The notes under the pieces are model-generated. The model saw only the letters and a list, made by a program, of their open reading frames with translations, was not told where the DNA came from and made no database searches. Below, one piece after another: positions 1-7,805 of a stretch of DNA of 64,000 bases (its first letter is position 1; every line of letters begins with the position of its first letter). Position numbers and translations under genes: made by a program. Source of the stretch: Streptomyces malachitofuscus (GTDB lineage Bacteria; Actinomycetota; Actinomycetes; Streptomycetales; Streptomycetaceae); assembly GCF_014650055.1 (NCBI RefSeq), contig NZ_BMUF01000005.1, forward strand, positions 247,330 to 311,329. Reading direction: 5' to 3'.

Positions 1-822
1 CTGGTGTTCACCGTGGTGCAGGCGCCCGAGGTGGGCTGGGCCACGGCCCGTACGACTCTGTCCTTCGTGGCCGTCGCCGTCCTGCTCGCCCTCTTCGTGA
101 CCGTCGAACGCCGCAGCCCGAGCCCGCTGATCCGGCTGGGCGTCCTGCGTTCCGGACCTCAAGTGCGCGCACAGATAGGCGCGTTCACCTTCGTGGGCAG
201 CTACATCGGCTTCCAGTTCCTGGTCACCCTGTACATGCAGCAGCTGCTCGGCTGGTCGGCGCTGCACACCGCGCTGGCCTTCCTGCCGGCGGGCGCGCTG
301 GTGGCGCTGTCGGCGACCAAGGTCGGCGCCGTCATCGACCGGTTCGGCACCGCACGCCTGATCGTGGTGGGCTTCGCCCTGATGGTCGCCGGATACGTGC
401 TGTTCCTGCGCATCGATCTCGATCCGGTCTACGCGGCGGTCATCCTGCCGACCATGCTGCTCGTCGGCTCCGGCTTCGCCCTGACCTTCCCCTCGCTCAA
501 CGTCCAGGCCACCAACGGCGTCGACGAGCACGAGCAGGGCATGGTCTCCGGTCTGCTCAACACCTCGGTCCAGGTGGGCGGGGCCGTCTTCCTGGCGGTG
601 GTGACGGCCGTGGTGACCGCGAACTCCTCGGAGAACGCCACCCGCCAGGAGGTTCTCGACAGCTACCGGCCCGGCCTGGTGGTCGTGGCGCTGATCGCCC
701 TCACGGGCCTGCTCGTCACGCTCTCGGGACTGCGCGGCATCCGCCGCCGGGGCGGGTCCGTGGTCGTGGCCAAGTCCACCGTGCGGGAGACGGAGGCGGA
801 GCGCGTGGGCGCCCGCGACTAG
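1..822 (+). CDS. MFS drug/proton antiporter, DHA2 type, C-terminal part (5' end outside window)
   Basis: This is the last 273 residues of an integral membrane exporter of the major facilitator superfamily; the start lies before base 1. Hydrophobic segments alternate with short charged loops through residues 15-245. An early cytoplasmic loop reads VERRSPSPLIRL, the kind of central loop seen in 14-helix DHA2 (EmrB/QacA) proteins. A long amphipathic stretch around residues 155-185 contains NVQATNGVDEHEQGMVSGLLNT, which matches the conserved late-helix region of that family. Such proteins expel toxic organic compounds using the proton gradient. The cytoplasmic tail is short and charged. A strong hairpin terminator follows 17 bases after the stop, so this is the end of a transcription unit. 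The substrate cannot be read from sequence. Confidence 0.9.
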   Translation: MVFTVVQAPEVGWATARTTLSFVAVAVLLALFVTVERRSPSPLIRLGVLRSGPQVRAQIGAFTFVGSYIGFQFLVTLYMQQLLGWSALHTALAFLPAGALVALSATKVGAVIDRFGTARLIVVGFALMVAGYVLFLRIDLDPVYAAVILPTMLLVGSGFALTFPSLNVQATNGVDEHEQGMVSGLLNTSVQVGGAVFLAVVTAVVTANSSENATRQEVLDSYRPGLVVVALIALTGLLVTLSGLRGIRRRGGSVVVAKSTVRETEAERVGARD

Positions 823-838
823 GGGGACCGTCTCCACC

Positions 839-873
839 GTGTGCCCGGCGGGTCGCTTGCCCGCCGGGCACAC
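839..873. terminator. Rho-independent terminator hairpin after the MFS gene
   Basis: A perfect 14-bp inverted repeat (arms 839-852 and 860-873, GTGTGCCCGGCGGG on the left) encloses a 7-base loop. It starts 17 bases after the MFS stop codon. There is no long T tract, which is normal in Streptomyces. Confidence 0.85.
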
Positions 874-914
874 GCCTGTTTGACTCCGGGAGTGAGTGAC
901 ATCGGGGGGCGAGC

Positions 915-1199
915 ATGACGGTTCACGGGGGACGCCGGACCCAGGCCGAACGGGACGCGATCACCGTCGAGATCGGGTACGCGCTGTTCAGCGCGGCGTT
1001 CGCCGCGGCGGTCGTCCTGGGCGCGGTGACGGGTCCCGCGCTGCTCTTCGACCTGCCGGAGGCCGTCGAGGCGTCGCTGTCCTACGCCGGCCCGGTACTC
1101 GCCACGGCCCTGTTCGCCGTCCGCACGGTCACCGTGCTGGTGCGGTTCCGGCGAGCGGCTCAGCCCAGCCAGCCCGGCCGGACCAGCCCCGACTCATAG
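915..1199 (+). CDS. DUF6332 family small membrane protein
   Basis: The protein has 94 residues. The N-terminus (MTVHGGRRTQAERDAITVEI) and the following two hydrophobic segments (about residues 25-50 and 57-80) match the DUF6332 family as I recall it from Streptomyces. It should sit in the cytoplasmic membrane with a short basic tail. No catalytic motif is visible and the role is unknown. The gene starts 41 bases after a strong terminator, so it has its own promoter. Its 3' end overlaps the end of the convergent response-regulator gene by 40 bases. The ATG has only a weak upstream GGGGGGCGAG element as ribosome site. Confidence 0.75.
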   Translation: MTVHGGRRTQAERDAITVEIGYALFSAAFAAAVVLGAVTGPALLFDLPEAVEASLSYAGPVLATALFAVRTVTVLVRFRRAAQPSQPGRTSPDS

Positions 1200-1825
1200 G
1201 CCAGAACAACCAGTTGGGCCCGGTCGCGGGCGCCGAGTTTCACCATGGTGCGGCTGACGTGGGTCTTCGCGGTGAGGGGACTGACGACCAGACGCCGGGC
1301 GATCTCCTCGTTGGACAGGCCGATGCCCACCAGCGCCATGACCTCCCGCTCCCGCTCAGTGAGCTCGGCCAGGGCGTCGGCGGCGGCCGGTTCCTTGGAA
1401 CGGGCCGCGAACTCCGCGATCAGCCGACGCGTCACCCCGGGCGACAACAACGCGTCACCGCCCACCACCGCCCGCACCGCGCGCAGCAGTTCCTCCGGCT
1501 CGGTGTCCTTGACCAGGAAGCCCGACGCCCCCGAGCGGATGGCCTCGAAGACGTACTCGTCCAGCTCGAAGGTGGTGAGCATGACCACCTTCACCTCCGC
1601 CAGCTCCGCGTCCTCCGTCACGCGACGGGTGGCGGCCAGACCGTCGAGCGCGGGCATCCGGATGTCCATCAGCACGACATCGGGCCGCAGTTCACGGATC
1701 AGCCGCACGGCCTCCTCGCCGTCCGACGCCTCCCCCGTCACCTCGATGTCCGGCTGCGCGTCCAGCAGCGCACGGAACCCTGCCCGGACCAGTGACTGGT
1801 CGTCGGCGAGCAGTACGCGGATCAC
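1160..1825 (-). CDS. Two-component response regulator, NarL/LuxR family
   Basis: The protein has 221 residues. An N-terminal receiver domain carries the acidic pair in LLADDQ, the phospho-acceptor Asp in VVLMDIRMPALDG (near residue 54), and the conserved Thr and Lys in MLTT and FLVKD. A C-terminal LuxR-type helix-turn-helix (TEREREVMALVGIGLSNEEIARRL) occupies about residues 150-210. The GTG start overlaps the stop codon of the upstream histidine kinase in a GTGA arrangement, so the two are translationally coupled and very likely form a cognate pair. It is a DNA-binding transcription factor; its targets are unknown. The neighbouring MFS exporter lies across the DUF6332 gene on the other strand and may or may not be a target. 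Confidence 0.93.
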   Translation of the reverse strand: MIRVLLADDQSLVRAGFRALLDAQPDIEVTGEASDGEEAVRLIRELRPDVVLMDIRMPALDGLAATRRVTEDAELAEVKVVMLTTFELDEYVFEAIRSGASGFLVKDTEPEELLRAVRAVVGGDALLSPGVTRRLIAEFAARSKEPAAADALAELTEREREVMALVGIGLSNEEIARRLVVSPLTAKTHVSRTMVKLGARDRAQLVVLAYESGLVRPGWLG

Positions 1826-3117
1826 CGGTCCTCCTCGACCTCGAGCGGCAGTACGGCGAGCACCCGGAATCCGCCGTCGGGGCGCGGACCCGCCTCGATG
1901 GTGCCATCCAGCGCGGCGGCCCGCTCCCGCATCCCGGCGAGTCCGTTCCCGCTGCCTCCCGCGTCGGCGCCGGTGGCGGGCCCGTCGTCGTCGATGAGCA
2001 GCCGCAGCCGTCCCCCGTCCCGCTCGATGCACACGCGCGCCTCGCGCGAGCCCGAGTGCCGTACGACGTTGGTGAGGGCCTCCTGGACGATCCGGAAGGC
2101 GGCCAGGTCCGCGCCGGGGGGCAGCCGCGGCGCCTCCCCCTCGACGGTCACGGTCAGTCCCGCGCTCCCTGCCTGTTCGACCAGTTCGGGCAGCCGGTCC
2201 AGACCGGGGGCGGGGGCGCGGGGCGCGGCACCGGGCGCCCGCAGCGTGTCGAGCACCTGGCGCACCTCCCCGAGCGCCTCCTTGCTCTTGTCCTTGATGG
2301 TGCCGAGCGCGGTGCGCGCCTGCTCCGGGTCGCTGTCCAGCAGCGCGAGGCCCACGCCCGCCTGCACGTTGATCACGGAGATGCTGTGCGCGAGCACGTC
2401 GTGCAGTTCCCGGGCGATCCTCAGTCGTTCCTCGTCCGCGCGGCGCCGCGCCGCCTGGGCCCGCTCGGCCCGCTCCCGTGCCCATTGCTCACGGCGGGTC
2501 CGGGCCAGTTCCGACACCGCCACGAGCGCCACCAGCCAGGTGGCGATCACGATCTCCTGGTTCCAGGAGGCGGCCCGGTCACCGGAGGGCGGCAGCCAGC
2601 GGAACAGGACGTGGGCGATCAGCAGGTGCCCCGTCCAGAAGGTCGCCATCGCCGCCCAGGCGGCATGCCGGTGCCCCGAGACGATGGCGCTGAAGCAGGC
2701 CACGACGACGGTGACGAACACCGGCCCGTACGGGTATCCGGCCCCCAGGTAGACCAGGACCGCGGCGACGGTGCCGAACACGACGGGCACGGCGTGCCGT
2801 TTCCGCCAGAGCAGGAGCGCGCCCGCCACGAACAGCAGAGCCCGGCCCAAGAGGTCCAGGGCGACCCGCTCGCCCTCCTGTGCGTGGGCCGCGAAGTTGG
2901 AACCGGCCAGCACGAACGCCGTGACCAGCACGGTGGAACGCCAGGGCCACCGGGCGCGCCGGCTGCTTGCGCCGTCGTCCTTCGGGGCCCCGTCGTGCTC
3001 GTCGGCCCAGCGGCTCCAGCCTGGCGGGCCGTGCCGCCACCACCGGGGCGGCCGCCCGTGGCGCCACCACCCCGGCGGGCCGGCGCCGGGTCCACGCTGC
3101 TCGTCCATGTCCGCCAC
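1822..3117 (-). CDS. Two-component sensor histidine kinase, HisKA_3/NarL-partner type
   Basis: The protein has 431 residues from the GTG start, or 428 from an ATG at 3108. A Gly/Pro/Trp-rich cytoplasmic tail is followed by four to five hydrophobic segments (roughly residues 60-205), so the sensor sits in the membrane with little extracellular domain. Next come a coiled basic linker and the dimerisation/phospho-acceptor helix RIARELHDVLAHSIS, with the phosphorylated His near residue 238. The HATPase_c domain shows the N box (EALTNVVRHSG), the G1 box (DDDGPA) and GNGLAGMRERAAALDG. It phosphorylates the response regulator encoded immediately downstream. The stimulus is not evident; kinases of this build often sense membrane or cell-wall stress. 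Confidence 0.92.
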   Translation of the reverse strand: MADMDEQRGPGAGPPGWWRHGRPPRWWRHGPPGWSRWADEHDGAPKDDGASSRRARWPWRSTVLVTAFVLAGSNFAAHAQEGERVALDLLGRALLFVAGALLLWRKRHAVPVVFGTVAAVLVYLGAGYPYGPVFVTVVVACFSAIVSGHRHAAWAAMATFWTGHLLIAHVLFRWLPPSGDRAASWNQEIVIATWLVALVAVSELARTRREQWARERAERAQAARRRADEERLRIARELHDVLAHSISVINVQAGVGLALLDSDPEQARTALGTIKDKSKEALGEVRQVLDTLRAPGAAPRAPAPGLDRLPELVEQAGSAGLTVTVEGEAPRLPPGADLAAFRIVQEALTNVVRHSGSREARVCIERDGGRLRLLIDDDGPATGADAGGSGNGLAGMRERAAALDGTIEAGPRPDGGFRVLAVLPLEVEEDR

Positions 3118-3212
3118 GCTAGACGCCGGGCACCCCGGACGGCGTCACCCCGGCGTGGTGATCACACGTACTCCCGGCGAAGTACGCGCGCGGCCGGCCG
3201 GCGCGGGTTCTT

Positions 3213-3923
3213 TCAGGTAGCGGGTCCCTGCTGCGGGTAGACCAGGCCCACCGTGTGCGCGAGCTGCCCGACCACATGACGGAAGAACGTGTCGCGGTCC
3301 TCCACGACCCGGTTGAACTGCCCGAACAGCTCGAACCCGATCATCCCGAACAGCTGGGCCCAGGCCGCGACCGTCGTCGCCACCACCTCGGGCGGCAGAT
3401 CAGGGGCCAGTTCGGCGGCCATCCGCACGGCCTCGGGCTTCAGCTCCGGCGGCAGCGGCGGCTTGGCGAGGCCGAGACCCGCTTGCGCGTCCCGGAGGAT
3501 GCCGACGACGACGAGAACGGCGCGGGCGGCGGCCGGAACGGTCGTGTCGGGCGCGGTGTAGCCGGGCACCGGCGTGCCGTAGATCAGCGCGTACTCGTGC
3601 GGGTGCGCGAGCGCCCAGGCGCGCACACCCACGCACACGGCGGTCCAGCGCTGGACGGGCCCGACGTCGGCGGCCGCGTCGCGTGCCGCTGCGGCTGCCT
3701 CGCCGAGGGACTCGTAGGCGTCGATGATGAGGGCGGTGAGCAGGTCGTCACGGCTGGGAAAGTAGCGGTAGAGGGCGGAGGAGGCCATGCCGAGTTCGCG
3801 TGCGACGGCTCGCAGGGAGAGCTTGGTGGCGCCTTCCTTCGCCAGCTGTCTGCGGGCCTCTTCCTTGATGGCCGCGGTGACTTCGATCCTGGCCCGGGCG
3901 CGGGCACCGTGTGTGCTGCTCAT
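3213..3923 (-). CDS. TetR/AcrR family regulator with WHG-type ligand domain
   Basis: The protein has 236 residues. The helix-turn-helix spans about residues 28-50 (SLRAVARELGMASSALYRYF). The C-terminal part, with RAWALAHPHEYALIYGTPVPGY and FGQFNRVV, matches the WHG/TetR_C_33 type of effector domain. The ATG at 3923 is preferred because the TetR fold begins just after it. It is divergent from a DUF385 deazaflavin-type enzyme gene, and the 365-bp gap holds a dense array of dyads, the first of which covers the 14 bases directly upstream of this start. The simplest reading is a repressor controlling itself and the divergent gene. No convincing ribosome-binding site precedes the ATG. Confidence 0.92.
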   Translation of the reverse strand: MSSTHGARARARIEVTAAIKEEARRQLAKEGATKLSLRAVARELGMASSALYRYFPSRDDLLTALIIDAYESLGEAAAAARDAAADVGPVQRWTAVCVGVRAWALAHPHEYALIYGTPVPGYTAPDTTVPAAARAVLVVVGILRDAQAGLGLAKPPLPPELKPEAVRMAAELAPDLPPEVVATTVAAWAQLFGMIGFELFGQFNRVVEDRDTFFRHVVGQLAHTVGLVYPQQGPAT

Positions 3924-4229
3924 GGGAGCAGTGTTCCACGAAGCAGAGCACTGCACACAAACGCGAGCGGCGAACGCTTTTGCGAGCGGTGAACACAAAG
4001 GAGAGCGCCGCTCTTGCTTTGGAGCACCGATCTCGGGCAGACTGGGCGGCGGCGGGAAGCGAGAGCATTGCTCTCAAAAGAGAGCGGCGATCTCAGAGAA
4101 GAGCGCTGCTCGCGACAGAGCACCGCTCCCGAAGAAGAGCACGCCTCCGAGAAGTGAGCACCGCTCTCCCAAGGAAGCACTGCTCACGCAAGGAACCACT
4201 GCTCACGCAAGGAACCACTGCTCACCGTC
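3924..4229. repeat. Tandem array of about 15 operator-like dyads, 19-bp period
   Basis: Each unit carries a 13-bp imperfect dyad of the form AGAGC-N3-GCTCT. Dyad centres fall at about 3931, 3951, 3970, 3989, 4008, 4027, 4068, 4087, 4106, 4123, 4142, 4161, 4180, 4199 and 4218. Spacing is 19 bp except one 20, one 17 and one degenerate 41-bp gap. The best copy, 4061-4075 (GAGAGCATTGCTCTC), is a perfect 15-bp palindrome. The last three units (4173-4229) are nearly identical direct repeats. The array fills the gap between a TetR gene and the DUF385 gene. Because 19 is not a multiple of three, it is not a coding repeat. The likely role is a multivalent binding site for the adjacent TetR protein. 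Confidence 0.85.
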
Positions 4230-4288
4230 CCCCGCCCACCGCGCGCCCACATCCACGCCCCGCCCACACCCATCCCACAGGAGCCCCG

Positions 4289-4738
4289 ATGTCCACGCAC
4301 GTCCAGAAGCCCGGCTGGTTCACCGTCAACGTCTTCAACCGGCTCGTCGCATGGCTGACCCGCCGTGGTCTCAGCGTCTGGGGCTCCCGCGTCCTCGCCG
4401 TCCGCGGCCGCAAGAGCGGCCAGTGGCGGACCACCCCGGTCAACCTCCTCACCGTCGACGGCGAGCGGTACCTCGTGGCGCCGCGCGGCCACGTCCAGTG
4501 GACGCACAACATGCGCGCGGCCGGCGGTGGCGAGCTGCACCTCGGCAAGAGCGTCGAGGCGTTCACCGCCACGGAGGTGGCCGACGACGACAAGCCGCCG
4601 CTGCTGCGCGCCTACCTCAAGCGGTGGAAGGCGGAGGTCGGGGTCTTCTTCAAGGGCGTCGGCCCCGAGTCCTCCGACGACGAACTGCGCCGCATCGCCC
4701 CCGACCACCCGGTCTTCCGGATCACGGCCGAGAGCTGA
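4289..4738 (+). CDS. DUF385 / nitroreductase-family deazaflavin (F420)-dependent oxidoreductase
   Basis: The protein has 149 residues, the usual length for the DDN-like split beta-barrel family. The core reads VLAVRGRKSGQWRTTPVNLL, VAPRGHVQWTHNMRAAG and LLRAYLKRWKAEV, typical of actinobacterial deazaflavin-dependent nitroreductases. These bind the deazaflavin F420 and reduce or transfer hydride to varied organic substrates. The ATG at 4289 is preceded by AGGAG at 5-base spacing. It is divergent from a TetR regulator and lies downstream of the operator array, so it is probably induced when that repressor binds a ligand. The physiological substrate is unknown. Membership of the family does not prove F420 use, since some members bind heme or other flavins. 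Confidence 0.9.
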   Translation: MSTHVQKPGWFTVNVFNRLVAWLTRRGLSVWGSRVLAVRGRKSGQWRTTPVNLLTVDGERYLVAPRGHVQWTHNMRAAGGGELHLGKSVEAFTATEVADDDKPPLLRAYLKRWKAEVGVFFKGVGPESSDDELRRIAPDHPVFRITAES

Positions 4739-4739
4739 G

Positions 4740-4833
4740 CCCCACCCCCACGGTCGGGAGCAGCCCCACCCTCACGGCCGGCGCAGCCCTACCTCACGGC
4801 CGGGAGCAGCCTCACCCCCACGGTCAGGAGCCG
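4740..4833. repeat. Four imperfect 23-24 bp direct repeats between convergent genes
   Basis: Units lie at 4740-4763, 4764-4786, 4787-4809 and 4810-4833. Each is a variant of CCYCACCCCCACGGTCGGGA followed by GCAG. They begin right after the DUF385 stop and run over the last codons of the convergent flavoprotein gene. There is no strong hairpin. They look like recent slippage or duplication products. Confidence 0.8.
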
Positions 4834-6056
4834 GCCTCCTCCCCCGCCGGACGCCGGTCCAGCGCCAGCAGGGCGCGGTGGGCCATCGGGTGGGTGCGGA
4901 CCAGTTCGCCGAGCGTCGTCGAGCCCTGCGTGATGTCCTTGAACGCCTTCCAGGCCGGGCGGAACCCGGTGAGGACCGCGTGGAACACTCCGGGGCGCCG
5001 TTCGAACGCGGCCAGCATCCGCTTGCCCACGCTCATCTCCACGCCCAGCCCCGCCTTGACGGCGAAGGCGTAGTTCAGCGCTTGGCGGCGCGTGTCCACG
5101 GCGTCGTGGGCCTCGGCGATCCGCACCGCCCACTCCCCCGCCAGCCGGCCCGAGCGCAGTGCGAAGGAGATGCCCTCGCGGGTCCACGGCTCCAGCAGCC
5201 CGGCCGCGTCCCCGCACACCAGCACCCGGCCGCGCGACAGCGGCGAGTCGTCGGCGCGGCACCGGGTCAAGTGCCCGGAGGAGATGCTCGGTTCGAAGCC
5301 GGCGAGGCCGAGCCGTCCGATGAAGTCCTCCAAGTACCGCTTGGTGGCGGCGCCTTCACCGCGACGCGAGATCACACCGACGGTGAGCGTGTCACCCTTG
5401 GGGAAGACCCAGCCGTAACTGCCCGGCATGGGACCCCAGTCGATGAGCACCCGCCCCTTCCAGTCCTCGGCGACGGTCTCCGGCACCGGGATCTCCGCCT
5501 CGAGGCCCAGGTCTACCTGGTCCACCTTGACCCCGACATGCGCTCCTATACGGCCCGCGCTGCCGTCCGCGCCGACCACGGCCCGCGCGAGCACCGTCTC
5601 GCCGCCCTGCAGCACGACAGCGACCGTGCGCCGGTCCGGTACGGCCGAGCCGTGCTGCTCCACGCGCTGCACGGCGACGCCGGTGCGCAGTTCGGCGCCC
5701 GCCTTCTGCGCGTGCTCCACGAGTTGCTGGTCGAACTCGGGCCGGTTGATCAGCCCGAACAGCATCTGGCGGGAACGACGGGTGCGGCTGAAGCGGCCAT
5801 TGCTGGAGAACGTCACCGCGTGCACCCGGTCCTTCAGCGGAAGTTCGAAGCCGGGCGGGAGCGAGTCGCGCGAGGGGCCGATGATGCCGCCGCCGCACGT
5901 TTTGTAGCGTGGCAGCTCCGCCTTCTCCAGCAGCAGCACGCGCCGCCCCGCGACCGCCGCCGCGTAGGCCGCCGAGGCCCCCGCGGGTCCCGCGCCCACC
6001 ACGACGACGTCCCACACCTGCCGCACGTCGTCCGCCGAAGAGTTCTCGCTGCTCAC
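4824..6056 (-). CDS. Geranylgeranyl reductase family FAD-dependent oxidoreductase
   Basis: The protein has 410 residues. The N-terminal dinucleotide fold WDVVVVGAGPAGASAAYAAA binds FAD. The motif PRYKTCGGGI is the conserved Cys-containing segment of geranylgeranyl/digeranylgeranylglycerophospholipid reductases. Further FAD contacts appear in VGADGSAGRIG and in VLVCGDAAGLLEPWTREGISFAL. Family members saturate isoprenoid double bonds, for example in menaquinone or lipid side chains. The GTG start at 6056 gives MSSENSS, with a GGGAG element about 12 bases upstream. It is a single gene between a convergent DUF385 gene and a divergent dipeptidase gene. In Streptomyces such genes often act in menaquinone or carotenoid metabolism, but no such neighbours are visible here. 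Confidence 0.88.
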   Translation of the reverse strand: MSSENSSADDVRQVWDVVVVGAGPAGASAAYAAAVAGRRVLLLEKAELPRYKTCGGGIIGPSRDSLPPGFELPLKDRVHAVTFSSNGRFSRTRRSRQMLFGLINRPEFDQQLVEHAQKAGAELRTGVAVQRVEQHGSAVPDRRTVAVVLQGGETVLARAVVGADGSAGRIGAHVGVKVDQVDLGLEAEIPVPETVAEDWKGRVLIDWGPMPGSYGWVFPKGDTLTVGVISRRGEGAATKRYLEDFIGRLGLAGFEPSISSGHLTRCRADDSPLSRGRVLVCGDAAGLLEPWTREGISFALRSGRLAGEWAVRIAEAHDAVDTRRQALNYAFAVKAGLGVEMSVGKRMLAAFERRPGVFHAVLTGFRPAWKAFKDITQGSTTLGELVRTHPMAHRALLALDRRPAGEEAGS

Positions 6057-6249
6057 GATGGTCTACTGCTCCCGATCCAGCCGCCTGCCGCTCTGTCCCC
6101 CCGCATCCTACGGCGGCGATCGACTGGGGCCACTGTGGGAGGATCGGCGGCGTAAGTGCCCCGTACACGGGTCCTCACGCACACCGCACGATCTTCTCGT
6201 ACGAAGAAGTACGCAGAAGTACAACGTCGCACCCACAAGGAGCGTGCCC

Positions 6250-7611
6250 ATGTCGTCGAATCCGGTCGCCGCGACCGTCGCCTCGCTGATGCCCAGGGCG
6301 AAGGAGGAGCTCACCGAGCTGGTGGCCTTCAAGTCGGTGGCGGACTTCGACCAGTTCCCGCGCAGCGAGAGCGAGGGCGCCGCGCGCTGGATCGCCGACG
6401 CACTGACCGCCGAGGGCTTCCAGGAGGTGGCGCTGCTGGACACCCCGGACGGCACGCAGTCGGTGTACGGCTACCTGCCCGGCCCGGAGGGCGCCAGGAC
6501 CGTCCTGCTCTACGCGCACTACGACGTGCAGCCGCCGCTGGACGAGTCCGGCTGGACCACCCCGCCCTTCGAGCTGACCGAGCGCGACGGCCGCTGGTAC
6601 GGACGCGGGACCGCGGACTGCAAGGGCGGCGTGATCATGCACCTGCTGGCGCTGCGCGCGCTGAGGGCCGACGGCGGCGTCCCCGTGCACGTCAAGGTGA
6701 TCGTGGAGGGGTCCGAGGAGCAGGGCACCGGCGGTCTGGAGCGGTACGCCGAGGAGCACCCCGATCTGCTGACGGCCGACGCCGTCGTGATCGGCGACGC
6801 GGGCAACTTCCGCGCCGGCCTGCCGACGGTCACCTCCACGCTGCGCGGCATGACGCTGGTGCGGGTGTCCGTCGACACGCTCGAGGGCAATCTGCACTCC
6901 GGTCAGTTCGGCGGTGCCGCGCCGGACGCACTGGCCGCGCTGGTCCGCGTACTGGACTCGCTGCGCGCCGAGGACGGCAGCACCACCGTGGACGGGCTGA
7001 GCGCCGACAGCGCGTGGGACGGACTGCAGTACGACGACGACCAGTTCCGCAAGGACGCCAAGGTGCTCGACGGTGTGGAGCTGATCGGTTCCGGCACGGT
7101 CGCCGACCGCATCTGGGCGCGTCCGGCGGTCACCGTGCTCGGCATCGACTGCCCGCCGGTGGTCGGCGCCACGCCCTCGGTGCAGGCGAGCGCCCGCGCG
7201 CTGATCAGCCTGCGGGTGCCGCCGGGCGTCGACGCGGCCGAGGCGACCGCCCTGCTCCGGGCGCACCTGGAGTCGCGCACACCGTGGGGCGCCCGGGTGA
7301 GCACCGAACAGATCGGCCAGGGGCAGGCGTTCCGCGCGGACACCACCAGCCCCGCATACCGGGCCATGGCCGAGGCGATGGCGGTGGCGTACCCGGGTCA
7401 GGAGATGCAGTTCGCCGGCCAGGGCGGCTCCATCCCGCTGTGCAACACCCTCGCCGCCCTCTACCCGAAGGCGGAGATCCTGCTCATCGGCCTGAGCGAG
7501 CCGGAGGCCCGGATCCACGCGGTGAACGAGAGCGTGTCCCCGGACGAGCTGGAGCGGCTGTCGGTCGCGGAGGCGCTCTTCCTGCGCACCTACGCGTCCG
7601 GCGCGAACTGA
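6250..7611 (+). CDS. M20 family metallo-dipeptidase
   Basis: The protein has 453 residues. The metal-binding motifs of the M20/M28 clan appear in order: LLYAHYDVQPP (first metal His and catalytic Asp), GRGTADCKGG (bridging Asp), IVEGSEEQGTGG (catalytic Glu and metal Glu), VIGDAG, and a late His in EPEARIHAVNES. A dimerisation insert lies between about residues 215 and 330. Such enzymes hydrolyse dipeptides using two zinc ions in the cytoplasm; actinobacterial homologues are labelled dipeptidase. The ATG at 6250 has AAGGAG 7 bases upstream. A GC-rich hairpin terminator follows, so the gene is monocistronic. Confidence 0.93.
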   Translation: MSSNPVAATVASLMPRAKEELTELVAFKSVADFDQFPRSESEGAARWIADALTAEGFQEVALLDTPDGTQSVYGYLPGPEGARTVLLYAHYDVQPPLDESGWTTPPFELTERDGRWYGRGTADCKGGVIMHLLALRALRADGGVPVHVKVIVEGSEEQGTGGLERYAEEHPDLLTADAVVIGDAGNFRAGLPTVTSTLRGMTLVRVSVDTLEGNLHSGQFGGAAPDALAALVRVLDSLRAEDGSTTVDGLSADSAWDGLQYDDDQFRKDAKVLDGVELIGSGTVADRIWARPAVTVLGIDCPPVVGATPSVQASARALISLRVPPGVDAAEATALLRAHLESRTPWGARVSTEQIGQGQAFRADTTSPAYRAMAEAMAVAYPGQEMQFAGQGGSIPLCNTLAALYPKAEILLIGLSEPEARIHAVNESVSPDELERLSVAEALFLRTYASGAN

Positions 7612-7624
7612 CCCCTGCTCTGCT

Positions 7625-7660
7625 CGAAGCCCCCGTCCCCGGCCGGGTTCGGGGGCTTCG
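7625..7660. terminator. Terminator hairpin after the dipeptidase gene
   Basis: Perfect 11-bp arms (CGAAGCCCCCG at 7625-7635 and its complement at 7650-7660) enclose a 14-base loop. The hairpin starts 14 bases after the dipeptidase stop. Confidence 0.8.
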
Positions 7661-7690
7661 CTCCGCGCTGCACGCGTGGACGGAGAAGGG

Positions 7691-7800
7691 CGGGCAGCGA
7701 CCGGGCCAGGGGCGCACCGGGTCGGGCAAAGCACCAGGCCGGGCAGCGACCGGGTCGGAACCCGACCGCCCGACCGCCCACCGCCCGACCGCCCACCGCC
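7691..7800. repeat. Short GC-rich direct repeats
   Basis: CGGGCAGCGACCGGG occurs at 7691-7705 and again at 7740-7754. CGACCGCCCACCGCC occurs twice in tandem at 7771-7800. These lie between two convergent genes and have no visible function. Confidence 0.6.
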
Positions 7801-7805
7801 CGGTC

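Noticed and set aside
3924..4229. Possible CRISPR array
   Set aside because: The period is 19 bp, repeats are imperfect dyads and there are no unique spacers or cas genes.
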